Origin: Podaxis mareebaensis
Taxonomy: Eukaryota > Basidiomycota > Agaricomycetes > Agaricales > Agaricaceae
Length of the DNA: 64,000 nt
Direction of reading: 5' to 3'
Assembly (NCBI GenBank): GCA_018524725.1
Contig: JAEUWP010000127.1
Coordinates: 61,832 to 125,831, forward strand
In this document: in pieces, positions 47,111 through 57,521 of the stretch
How positions within the stretch are numbered: the stretch's first letter is position 1
Layout of the letters: each line of letters starts with the position of its first letter
The notes under the pieces: generated by a model
Told to the model about the DNA's origin: nothing
The model's database searches: none
The model's input: only the letters and a program-made list of their open reading frames with translations
Made by a program: the position numbers and the translations under genes

Positions 47111-48689
47111 ATGTCATCTCCAAGTAGTTCAAGCCTGCAGCTACCTCAGACTCTCAACCGTGATGTGTGGTTGGAGATCGTTAAATACTTCCGGCTTGAC
47201 CATCGCGATAAAATCGAGTCTACGCGTCAAATCAAGAGGGAAGCACTCCGTTCGTTGGCTCTTACGTCTCGCCAACTGACGGAGCTTGCGCTTTCGGAGC
47301 TGTGGAGGACGATATGGAGTCTTAAGCATGTCTGTGACCATCTTGAGAGTGAAATGGGACGCAAGATAGCTAAAAGTTGCAAGCCATGGGTATGGCTCTT
47401 CTTGTTCCTAACCTGTCATCACTGATTTTGCCCGGAAGGTGCTGCTAGAACCGCTGGAGCCCCAGCTCCGTGAACGCATCCTTGCGAAGCTATCATACAC
47501 ACGCAAACTGTTTATCTCCGCCGCCAGCGAGTTTGAATGCAATCTCTGGCCCTTTCTGCTGACGGCAATCGCAGTCCCTTATCTCCTTCCAAACCTCAAG
47601 CTCCTCGTTATTTCATGGGATAAGGTGTCGGTTGCGCATAGTTCATGGATATCTCTCCTTGTGTCACCTTCAATCGAACGCGTGGCGCATGTCAATCTCG
47701 CGCCTCCTTATCACTCAAGTTTTGTACTGGTGCAGGGGGCACTTCTACGACATCGTGCCCCTGTTTCCCGCGTCGATTTTCATAATAGCATGAACGCAAC
47801 GACGGGGGTGGTCGGTCAGCTGGTCCATTCCACTGCAGCTACCCTATCACTCAATATTACCGCACCGACTTTTCCGGAGGGCGGCTGCTATCCAATGTGG
47901 TTTCTCGCATTCGGTGGTTCGCCCAACCTGACCCATTTACAAATTCGGGAAGGCAACCAAACTGACGTCTCAACGCAATGGAGTTTTCATCGACGACGCC
48001 CTGTCGTTGAATTCAAAACGCTCCAGACGCTAGAGCTTCATGGGACATTCGCAAGATATGATGAAGTTTTTGTGCGGTTGGCGTGTCCGTCGTTGGTATC
48101 CCTCTCCTTATACCTGCAAGTTCTACCTAGTTGGCAGAACCTGCTCGACTCTCTTGCGCATTTCCCCAAGCTGGGCTCCCTTTCAGTGACCATTTCTTCG
48201 TCTGCGTTTCCACAACTACATCTAGAGCAGCTTCGTGTCATACTTAAAACTCCTCTCACAAGCCTGCAACTCCTGGGTGCAGAATCGCATCTTACCGAAG
48301 ACGACTTCGTCCAAGTCCTCACTTTGTGTCCATCCCTTAGATGCCTCGTAGTCGCTGGAGTCGGTTCGGTCCCAATCGACTCATCTACCCTCTGTCGACC
48401 TCAACTCGCAAGTTTAGAAGAACTCTGCTTCCCCATGGACTTTACGAGTGGAATGCTCTCTCCGCCTGGGGAGCTTGTTGGTCATCATTCTTGCAAACGC
48501 CTTCTCATTCACAATGACTCGAAGCTCCCGGACTCTATGGCTCCAAAATTGAAAATGGCGGAATTCTTGTGTCGCGTAATCCCTTTTGGAGAGATCTCTC
48601 CGCTTTTCCCTCATGCCACGGGATCGTCGACCGTGAGGGATATTGAAGCTCTTCGTCGTTACATCTCAAAAAATATTAGCACGCGATGA
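47111..48689 (+). CDS. F-box protein with leucine-rich C-terminal region
   Basis: Two exons (47111-47389, 47439-48689) encode 509 residues. Near residues 12-70 an F-box-like motif reads LPQTLNRDVWLEIVKYF, then ALRSLALTSRQLTELALSELWRTI, the pattern common in mushroom F-box proteins. F-box domains bind Skp1 and make the protein a substrate adaptor of an SCF ubiquitin ligase. The rest has irregular Leu-rich repeats (FKTLQTLELHGTFARYDEVF, CPSLVSLSLYLQVLP, FPKLGSLSVTISSSAFP, LTSLQLLGAESHLTEDDFVQ, CPSLRCLVVAG), a likely substrate-binding solenoid. The substrate cannot be inferred; mushroom genomes carry many such genes. Confidence 0.85.
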
Positions 48690-49230
48690 TTTAATCCCTA
48701 TTTCTGGATACGCACATGTGGTATATGCTTTCACCTATTTCGTTCTCGTAATCAGAAATTCTCTGCGGAGGCTCGACGAGAAACGCAAATTATCTTGTAG
48801 TAGATCAGAATGAATGAACCCACAAATCAAATCTCAAATCTCAAATCTCAAATTTCGTCCATGATTGTCGAACCAAATGACCGTGACGCAGAAGCTTTGA
48901 AAGCATTAAAATGCCTCTTGAGCTTAGGATCGTCCCTCTGAAATTCAGATGGTCTTATGCCCCTCTATGCGTCGTGAATCAAGTTGAGTTCGTGACGTTT
49001 ACCCGTCTATCGCCTTGATACAGAAATTTTATCGGCACTCATTGATTGGTACTTGGGCGAAAATGAACACGGCAAAGCTGCCGTGTCGCATCATCGTTCC
49101 CGTTGAGATCCGTCCGCTTCCGAATGGTTTCGCTGGGGCGCCGATGTAGGAAGCATTCATGCACAATAAGGACGTAGAGCTGATACGTTACATTCTCAGC
49201 AACCTGGTACATCGTTCTCATTCGCTTGCA
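48690..49230. other. Convergent 3' intergenic region
   Basis: Lies between the F-box gene and the end of the ABC gene. No gene seen beyond a short tandem repeat. Confidence 0.45.
48828..48853 (+). repeat. Short tandem repeat (CAAATCT)n
   Basis: About 3.7 head-to-tail copies of the 7-mer CAAATCT in the 3' intergenic region. Confidence 0.8.
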
Positions 49231-51191
49231 CTACACCACAACACCATTTCCTCCTTCCAACAAAAACCTCCTAACACCCTCCTTGCCAGTCCACGGCACC
49301 TCGTCCTCCCAATGCGTAATCACAACCACAGCCTGATCACTCCCAATCCTCTCCCTCAAATACCTCCTCGCAGCCCTAACCATCTCCTCACTCATACCAC
49401 TCCAAACCTCATCCAACAACACCACAGGGGGCCTCCCAACAAGCGCACGCATAAGCAACACCATCCTCTGCTCACCCACACTCAAATCCGTAAACCTCTT
49501 TTCCGCAAACTCCTGTGCGACTTCTCTCGGGTACTCTGAAGGCGTCCACGCAGACGGACCCAAGTTCTCCAACATCTCCCAAATGCGTTCCTGGCGCCAT
49601 TCGCGGAGTGCTTCTTGCCCCGCTTCTGTGGCGCCAATGCCGCCTCCTGCAAGTGGAACAAAGACGCCTTCGAAGCCTGTACCAATGGCTTCTCGGACAG
49701 CCATACCTGGGTGACGACGTGGGAAGGCATCGAAGAGTTCGGGAGAGACGACACCGATGGATTTGCGGAGGTGGGCTGTGGGGATGCGTTTGCGGTGGTT
49801 GAGGACAAATTTGGAGGGGATTGAGGGATGAGGTGGTGAGGGGAGTAGGAGGTGGTTTTGGATGTAGGATTGGGGGTGGTCACCGAGGATGAGGGAAAGA
49901 AGCGTGGTTTTGCCAGAGCCTGAAGGAAGTTTGGGTTAGAAAGGGAGGAGATTGTGAGGGGTTGGCGTACCATTGGCTCCTTGAAGATGCCATCGTTCTC
50001 CTTGGCGGATTTGCCAGTTGATATCTTTTAATACCTGGAGTGGATGAGAAAAGCGGTTGGCACAGCCTTTAGACGGGATGAATAGAACTCACCACACGAT
50101 CACCGTACTTGACGTTTACGTTTTGCAGGTCCAAGACAATCGGTCCAGCTTCGATTGTTCCCATGTCCAGTGAGCCGAAATGTGTAGTGTCATGTTTGAT
50201 GAGGGGTATTATGTTATTCTTTGGACCAGCCCTGACGGTTCCATCTTGCACTAGAGCAATGTGAGTAATCCATTCGGGAATCTCGTCCTGGGTACGAAGG
50301 CCGAGCACGACGCGTGGTTTTTGTGTCTGGTGAAGCTTGTGTAGGAGGTTGAGTAGTTTGGGACGCGATGCCACATCAAGGCCGGCTGTACGGTTGTTGG
50401 TACGTGGAACGGAACAGAATCGTAAGATACGTACTCAAAGGTTCATCCAACAGCATCACCTCCGGCTTTTTCAAGACCGCTCTGAGAATTCTCGCCCGCC
50501 TTGTTTGTCCATTGCTCAATGCTATGAGGGGTAGGTCCAGCAGCCTTTCTAGATCCATTTCTCTCACGAGGTTGTCGAATAAGGCTTTGTCCTCGTCCGA
50601 GAGTTTGACGACGTCGTCGAAAGCAGGTTTCTTGATCTTGGGTTTTTCAAAGGGCAACGCAGCAATTGGGTCTGGCTTGTAATCGGGTATACTTTCTGGG
50701 AACATACTCTCCCGGAGAGTAAGTGCGTCCTCGTCGCGAATGGCACCATAGCGGGCGGTGTAGTCGTAGAAAGCACCTCCAGCGCCTCGACCAGAGCGAT
50801 GGGAGAAGGAAACGCTAACAACATGGGTATATGGGTCCACATTCTTGCCGAGGAATGGATAGAGGCCTTCCTGAGGAGCGACCGTTGGACCTGAGAGAAC
50901 GCGTAGGTGACCTAGCAATGTCTGTGAACGTCAGACAAAAGTTAGGGTGTGTGATAGAAAAAGACGGACGCGGAACAAGGCGCGTTTACCAGAGTCACCT
51001 GAAGAGGCAGACATGACAGCCCATGCTTCACCGTGGTTGATTGTCCATTCGACGTCGCGCAGAATTGGACGCTGGTTGGATGGGTCGCCAAAGGGATGGA
51101 TTGACGACGATTTTGGAATGTGTATGATAGGTTTGGTGGAGAGCCTGCGAACCAAGGGACTGGACGTCACCTGGTACCTAATACACAACAT
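49231..51191 (-). CDS. Two-domain ABC-type ATPase without membrane segments (ModF/YDR061W-like)
   Basis: The N-terminus from ATG 51189-51191 (MLCIRYQVTSSPLVRRLSTKP) is basic and Ser-rich like a mitochondrial presequence. Nucleotide-binding domain 1 has a degenerate Walker A (SSGDSGKRALF, Arg where Thr/Ser is usual), signature LSNGQTRRARI and Walker B PEVMLLDEPLS followed by AGLD. Domain 2 starts VLDLQNVNVKYGDRV and has an intact Walker A GANGSGKTTLL, signature LSVGEQRMVLL, Walker B PVVLLDEVWSG and switch His in VVITHWEDE. The last exon ends at 49231. No transmembrane helices, so it is a soluble twin ATPase. The closest known architecture is bacterial ModF and yeast YDR061W, whose role is uncertain. 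A 143-bp copy of its 3' coding part lies at 62757-62899. Confidence 0.85.
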
Positions 51192-51322
51192 ACTGTGGTG
51201 AGTAGTCGAGAGAGCATTCAGCATCTCATCTTTGACATAGCTGACTCGGAGTCTCGGACGACCCTTGTCCGATCCCACCGATCCTTGTTTGCCACCATCA
51301 TCACAACCAAATATCATTTGCA

Positions 51323-52379
51323 TCAGTAATCACTGTCCATACACGTCTCAGAAAATGTCCCAATCTTCTTAATGGTAGCCTCTGCGTGTGCCTTCCAATC
51401 CTTACACAACTCCTCGCACTTCTTGCAACCCCCAGTATGCCACTTGACGAGTCGTCCCTCAAAAATCAATGATAGATCGTTGAGGGAATGAACGCCAACT
51501 GCCAGACCCTGGAAAACCACCTGCCCACAAAACCGCCAACACGTTAAAGACGTCCATGCATTCAGCGGAATGGAGGGATAACACGTCGTCTCCGTCAACG
51601 CCTTTGACCACTTTGCATGGTATCGCAACTAGAACGACTGTAAGAGTCTGTGAGAGTATAAAAACAACGCCATACCCAAGGAAGACGAAGTTTTTCAGGG
51701 AGCAGCGGCGTGATGTACTCAAGGTTCTCGCTAGTGACGACATGCGGCGCACATTCGTTAAAGATGTGAGGATAATCGTTGTGTGCTGCATACAACAGCA
51801 CCAATTTCGGATAACGATCAGCAAATGACCTGCGTCACCTCGGTCACAAACGCGGAGATCAGATGGTAAACCTGGCCACAACCTCACCTCATTCTTTCCG
51901 AACACGTGTTCATCGCACTAAAGACCTTGTACTTCTCCGCTGCCTTTGCTATCTCTGCTAGGGACTCAAAACTCTCGTTCAGTAGCTTGGGATGTTTATG
52001 AGCGCCAATGAAATCGAAGAGCTTCGACAGGACGGTCGATGGCTCTAACAAGTCGACCATGCTGCCGAGACTCCAGTTATCAGGTATTAAAGCGCCCGTA
52101 TGAGCCTCGACGTCTTTCCGGCTCAGCGAGAAGCGTTCCTTGTCACAGCTCCTGAAAACAATCTTTCTGTTGTCCGTGGCTAGTAGGACGTTGATCGCTG
52201 GTAGATAACCATCTGGACGATTACGCACCCTCTGCATGATTCACGAAAGAGTACCTGGTATAAGGTGGTGGACTTGCCGCGGCTGGCTCGGTCGCAAAGA
52301 ATGAGTCAGGAATCGTGCTGCATTGATACCGAGAAGAAGCTGGCGTTGGACCGGCACTACTAGAGTTTTGGTTCCCCAT
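51323..52379 (-). CDS. BTB/POZ-domain protein, array copy A
   Basis: ATG 52377-52379 opens MGNQNSSSAG, a possible N-myristoylation start, then STIPDSFFATE and PPPY. The BTB domain follows: IVFRSCDKERFSLSRKDVEAHTGALIP, then LLEPSTVLSKLFDFIG...HPKL and FESLAEIAKAAEKYKVFSAMNTC. C-terminal exons have YPKLVLLYAAHNDYPHIFNECAPHVV, ITPLLPEKLRLPWV and a Cys-rich end (GGCKKCEELCKDWKAHAEATI). It ends MDSDY at 51323. BTB domains mediate dimerisation and often recruit Cul3 ligases; the C-terminal CxxC...C region may bind metal. Same strand and layout as copies B and C. Introns are short. Confidence 0.88.
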
Positions 52380-53140
52380 GATGACGACGGTAGGAGATCA
52401 AGCTGTCCAGAGCGTCTATCGCACCGACGGCCCATTATAACGGGGCCATGCTTCTTCGTGCGAATTACTTCACCATGTGACCATACTCTCATTTCATTAA
52501 GTAGGACTTGAAAAATGCATATCAAGTAATCCGATTACCTGAACGAAATATGGAGGACTACAATGAATAATGGTCACCTAGCCCAGAGCAACGAGACTCA
52601 CCCGAAGTGGCGATGAGAAACCACATGTGCTGAGGTCAGGTATGAGTAATAGCCAGAGAGGCACCTCAGAATATGTATTCATCCGCTGAACACCTTGTAT
52701 ATCTTTTTCTCATTCCTTATCTCTGCCAGGATTCAGTCTCTGCTCGTATTTTGCGGTGCACGCGAGTACCAATGAATTGGAATGCCACGGTCGGGGCGGT
52801 AAACGTTGTTGGCTCGTCTATCTTGGGGCGAGGGCCCTGTTCCTGGAGGCGGCATGAACGCTAAGCTACTCGGAGTGTCCTCAGTGTCGGCCATAAGTTC
52901 TGTAGTGCTGGTATTTCAGGAGGGTTCGCCGAACATCAACCTATAACTTAGCGCTTTTTTGTGTCAAGAACCACCAAAAGAACGTTGAACATATGCAAAG
53001 AATTTGATCACTCCACGTCGTCGAATCGAATGACTGTTACAAGTAGTACAAGTGGTATTCATCAGTTCTTATAGTGGACGATTGTGCTGATCAGCCAATT
53101 GACATCATGCAAAACGACGTTAAGAACGCACGTCAAAAAG
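52380..53140. other. Spacer in the BTB array containing a decayed copy
   Basis: Contains the relic at 52670-52850 and otherwise no gene. Confidence 0.5.
52670..52850 (-). pseudogene. BTB gene relic, decayed fourth array copy
   Basis: The plus-strand text aligns by eye, base for base, with the central BTB exon of copies A-C (TGTTCATCGCACTGAA...CTTGTA, ATCTCTGCCA.GATTCA, CCAATGAA.TGGAA, GTCG...GTAAACG). It carries many substitutions, gains and losses of bases and no open frame. It lies between copies A and B, in the same orientation. Confidence 0.75.
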
Positions 53141-54205
53141 TCAGTCTACCTGAGCAACAGGGCTCATACACGTCTCAGAAAAAGGTCCGATGTTCCCAAT
53201 GATAGCTTCTCCGTATGCCTTCCAACCTATGCATAGCTCTTTGCATTTTTTACAGCTGCGAATGTGAAACTTAACGAATCCGTTCTCAAATACCCACGAC
53301 AAGTCTCCAAGGGCATGAACACCGACCGCTAGACACCGGACGATCAACTGTCCACACAGTAACCAGCACATTGAAGACGACCATGCATCTGACGGGATGG
53401 AGGGATAACATATGATCTCGGTCAGGGCTCTCGACCATTTCGCATGATATCGCAGCTGCAGCAAAGATAAGAAGCCATAAGAACCTAAAGACTATCTTGT
53501 ACCCAAGGCAGACGAAGGTTGGCAGGGAGGAGAGGTGTGAGATATTCGAGGCATTCAGTTGTAATGACCCGCGGAGCACATTCATCGAAGATATGGGGAT
53601 AGTCATTGTGGGCTGCATACAGTAGAACTAGCTTCGGGTGGTGAATACCAAATGACCTGGTCAGGGGGTTCATTTACAGATGATTATCACATGAGAGGTA
53701 AACCCACAAACTCACCTCATTCGTTCAGAACATATGTTCCTTGCGCTAAAGACCTTGTACTTCTCCGCTGCCTTTGCTATTGCCGCAAGGAATTCAAAGT
53801 CCTGGCCGAATAGTGTTGGGTGTTTGCGTGGGCCAATGAACTGGAAGACCGTCGTCAGGACGATCGACGTTTCTGGCAAGTCGGTTACGCTGTAAGGACT
53901 CCAGTTCCCTGGTACCAAAGCGCCAGTATGGGCTTCAACGTCTTTACGGCTCAACGAGTAATATTTTCGATCAGAGCTCCTGAACACGATCTTTGGGCAG
54001 TCTGAGGAGTGGTGTCGGTGTGGTGGAAAGAGGTCCATATCGGAAAGTACACACCATCTACATATTTGGTGGACGAGTTTCCGATAGACGGTGGAGACTT
54101 TTCGGTAGTTGATTCGATACAGAAGAATGAGTCAGGGATTGTGCTAGATTGGTGTCGAGTTGTGGCTGGTGCTTGGCCAGTGATGCTGGAAGCCTGATTC
54201 CCCAT
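53141..54205 (-). CDS. BTB/POZ-domain protein, array copy B
   Basis: ATG 54203-54205 opens MGNQASSITGQAP, with the shared STIPDSFF motif and KSPPSIG. The BTB part has KIVFRSSDRKYYSLSRKDVEAHTGALVP, LPETSIVLTTVFQFIG and FEFLAAIAKAAEKYKVFSARNIC. Downstream exons have HPKLVLLYAAHNDYPHIFDECAPRVI, LTPLLPANLRLPWVQ and a Cys-containing end (IRSCKKCKELCIGWKAYGEAII), finishing FSETCMSPVAQVD at 53141. Clearly paralogous to copies A and C. Exon borders were read by comparison of copies. Confidence 0.85.
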
Positions 54206-54464
54206 AAGCGTGTGACCAGGAAGAAACAAAGCCCTTTAGTGCGTCTACAATGTGTCGGCATAGCCGCCAATCCAAGGTCATGTGAACGTTACCAAGCGCC
54301 TATCTTCTCTTGTGTCAAGCGTTGGATTCAGCTTAACGCCGCCAATCAAGCATTGGCCACGAGTTGGACGACTTCACGTGTAGGTTGACTTGATATAGGT
54401 ACACAGTACGAGTAAGGAATATCTCATCTTCAATTTCCGGAGAGCAAGTCCTGCCTCTGGGACG

Positions 54465-55529
54465 CTACTTTACTTTTACAGGGGGCTCGGACATACATGT
54501 CTCACTGAAGGCTCCAATACTTTCAATCACCGTTGACGCATGAGCTTTCCAACTTTTACACAATTGTTCACAATTCTTGCAGCAATCAGTATGCCCTTTA
54601 ACTCGATCCACGAAGACCCAGGAAAGATCGTTGAGAGCATGGATGCCGGTTGCCAGACCTTGGAAGATCTGTTGTCCACAATGACGCCAGCAGTTAGACG
54701 ATGTCCATGCACTCGCGGGGATGGAAGAATAGCAGGTAATCTCAGTGAGGGCCTTGGACCACTTGGCGTGGTATCGTAACTATAACAAACGTAAAGGCCA
54801 GTCCCACGTTTACCAAGGTTGATACGTACCCAGGGGAGACGAAGCTCGTCTGGCAAAAGGGGCGTAAAGTCTTCGAGGTTCTCGCTTGTGATGACTCGTG
54901 GCGCACATTCGTCGAAAATATGGGGATAGTCATTGTGAGCAGCATAGAGCAGGACCAATTTAGGATGGCGATCGCCAAACGACCTGGGCCCTCTGTTAGG
55001 GATAACAATGATATCAAGCCTGATTTACATGCTCACCTCATTCTCTCGGAACAGGTGTTCATCGCACTGAATATCTTGTACTTCTCCGCCGCCTTGGCGA
55101 TCTCTGCCAAGAATTCAAACTTCTCATTCAACAGCTTGGGATGTTTACGAGCACCAACGAACTGGAAGAGCACCGTCAGGACGGTCGACGTCTCTGGTAA
55201 GTCGACCGTGCTATTGGTGCTCCAGCTCTCTGGTATCAGAGCGCCCGTATGTGCTTCAACGTCTTTTCGATTCAGCGAGAAGTAATCCTGGTCGCAGCTC
55301 TTGAACACGATTTTCGCCTTGTCCGCGGCTGAAGTGAAATCTATGAATTGGCAAGGAATGTTATTAGTAAGTACGCACTATGGGTGTAGTTAGCGGATGA
55401 GTGCCTAGCATAAGGTGGCGGCCTTTCAGTAGATGGTTCAGTAGCGAAGAATGAGTCCGGAATTGTACTGGATTGGTAGCGGGCGGAAGCTGGTGTTGGA
55501 CCAGCGGTACTGGAAGCTTGATTTCCCAT
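54465..55529 (-). CDS. BTB/POZ-domain protein, array copy C
   Basis: ATG 55527-55529 opens MGNQASSTAGPTPAS, then STIPDSFFATE and RPPPYA. The BTB part reads IVFKSCDQDYFSLNRKDVEAHTGALIP, LPETSTVLTVLFQFVG and FEFLAEIAKAAEKYKIFSAMNTC. Later exons have PKLVLLYAAHNDYPHIFDECAPRVI and FTPLLPDELRLPWV, then a Cys-rich end and WKAHASTVIESIGAFSETCM. It stops at 54465 after SEPPVKVK. The C-terminal block FSETCM is shared by all three copies, while the last residues differ, so the extreme C-terminus evolves freely. Most upstream copy of the array. Confidence 0.86.
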
Positions 55530-56047
55530 GACAGTGGTGGGAGGCAAAGCTGTTCAGAGCGCCCACAAAACCAACTCCGCCCATTATAAGGCGCCGCTTC
55601 GTGTGAAGTGTTCGTAAAGTTGAACATGTGACCGTATTGCGCTGGATATGTTCACCCCCGAGAGGAATGTCACTGTATGCGACGAACAATGGAGGTGTAC
55701 ATTGACCAGTGTGGCCAATTTCATCAAGCCTATTAATGTCGCAAACTGGAGACCATCAACATTCTGGAGCAGGAGTTGCAAAATAACCATCACTTCTCCA
55801 AGAAAAAGTGAAAAAAGGCTCAGATTGTCTTGGGCTGAGACCTGATTAAGAGTCTTCGCAACCTAGGCCTCGCGTGTCTCACTGCAGATAGGACGTAGGC
55901 ATGTTGAGCTACGAAAGTGGGTACTGAGTACGGGTATCCGTAGTTACATCCGAACAGGATTCGACACCTTGACACAAGTCTCAACGATGGACGGCACGGG
56001 GTTGCGGACGGGAGATATATTTGCATTCCCATGGATGTCCAAAATGT
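55530..56047. other. Intergenic upstream of BTB copy C
   Basis: Promoter-side region of copy C and 3' side of the coiled-coil gene. No gene seen. Confidence 0.45.
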
Positions 56048-57139
56048 TCAGCGCTCGATTTTAGCTCTCTCAATGTCCTTTTTCAACTTTCTCAAACTCT
56101 CCAACGTCATGTCGACCTTTTCCTCCATCGTGATCTCCACCACCAACATCTTATCATGGTAACGATACGCTGCTTCAATCCCCCCGATAATTACGACCAG
56201 CTGCTCTGATAATTGTGTGACCACTTCTTGCGCCTGCCTTGTAGCCAAAATCAACGCCTTGAAATCTTCAATTGCCTGCAACACCGGGGCACGTAACGTT
56301 GGCGTATCATCTCCAAAGAAAAGCCTTGGAACGGGGCCACGAGCTTTTGAGTTGAGCTCATCGCCCGCTTTTTCTCTCTCTCCTTTTGCCGCTCCGGCCG
56401 TATCGTAGATCTGCTGAAGGTTATTTTCACAAGAAGCGAGATCTATCTGAACCGATACGCTCAGCTCATGGAGCCGACGGAGCTGGTCCTGTAGACCTTG
56501 AATCCAGGCATCAATCTGGTCCTGTTGGAGAGAGATAATTTGCTTGACAGCATCAGAAGATTTGTGCTTCAACGAAGCGCGATTGAGGGTGTCGATAAGG
56601 CCCTCTAGGATGTGAATTGCAGTATGCGCTGTCAACTATGTAATATGTGTGTGCTGTGCATCAATGCAAGACACTCGAAACAGGCAGCTCCCTTACCTCG
56701 GAGGCGGCATTGAGCTTCCCTATCCCTAAGATTGTCTTCCTCGATTGATCGTCGTACCTCTTGACGGCCTCGACTGCTAGCCGGCTTTGCGGTGTATCTA
56801 TGAATGCTAACGCTGCGATGATTTTTCCGAGCTCTGTAGGCGCCGTCAAGAGATACCACGCTGACTATATCTATATCCCATACCAAGGCGGTTGTTAGAC
56901 ATGGCCGTCGTATCTGGCATCCGACGAGAGACAGGTGCAACGACACTCTTCAACTCCGGACTAATAAGGAGGGAGGGTATAGTTGCCACTAGTCTCGCAG
57001 GGCATGCCCCAGCCCAATTGGCCGTCCGGTAAACCCAAGGAGGTGCCCAATCGTAATTGCATGTGAGACTTTGTATGGTGGAGAGAGCCAAGGCCCCAGC
57101 AAGGACGATAGTGACATCGCGAAATAATTGACGAAGCAT
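56048..57139 (-). CDS. Hypothetical coiled-coil protein with N-terminal hydrophobic segment
   Basis: ATG 57137-57139. Exon 1 has a hydrophobic stretch (VTIVLAGALALSTIQ), likely a signal peptide or anchor, then Trp-containing text (YDWAPPWVYRTANW). A GTATGG donor and CTACAG acceptor join NNRLELGKIIAALAFIDTPQSRLAVEAVKRYDDQSRKTI. A third exon holds long helices (KQIISLQQDQIDAWIQGLQDQLRRLHEL, AAKGEREKAGDELNSKA, VLQAIEDFKALILATRQAQEVVTQLSEQLV). It ends in a charged coil (MTLESLRKLKKDIERAKIER). About 340 residues. Family not recognised; the heptad-like C-terminal half suggests self-association. Confidence 0.75.
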
Positions 57140-57521
57140 CGTCGTTGGGTTGGACCAAGAGGTGATTATTGGGACTATACAGCGTGTAATAAACGTGTTT
57201 GGGGTATCGAGGTGCTGCTCCGGGGACCGCCGCGTACTGACGTCGAAGGAACGTACACGGAACTTTTATCCTCGCTCTGGCTTTCGTGAAATATCTGACG
57301 CTTTGGTGTGAATTGAATGGATTCATGTTTGTCTTGCATCGAACTGTTAGTTCATGCCATGAAAGCGGAAACAAGGTTGATATAATCAGGCTCAAAACAC
57401 GTCCGCATCTCAACTAAAAAAACTCTGCGCAAGAAGTCAAGATATTTACATCATAACTAAACCGATGCGTACATGACTATCGATTGCATTCTCACAAATT
57501 CTATTCTATACATAACAATAC
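57140..57521. other. Intergenic, no gene seen
   Basis: Promoter of the coiled-coil gene and 3' end of the importin gene. In particular, no additional importin-type exons were found here. Confidence 0.5.
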
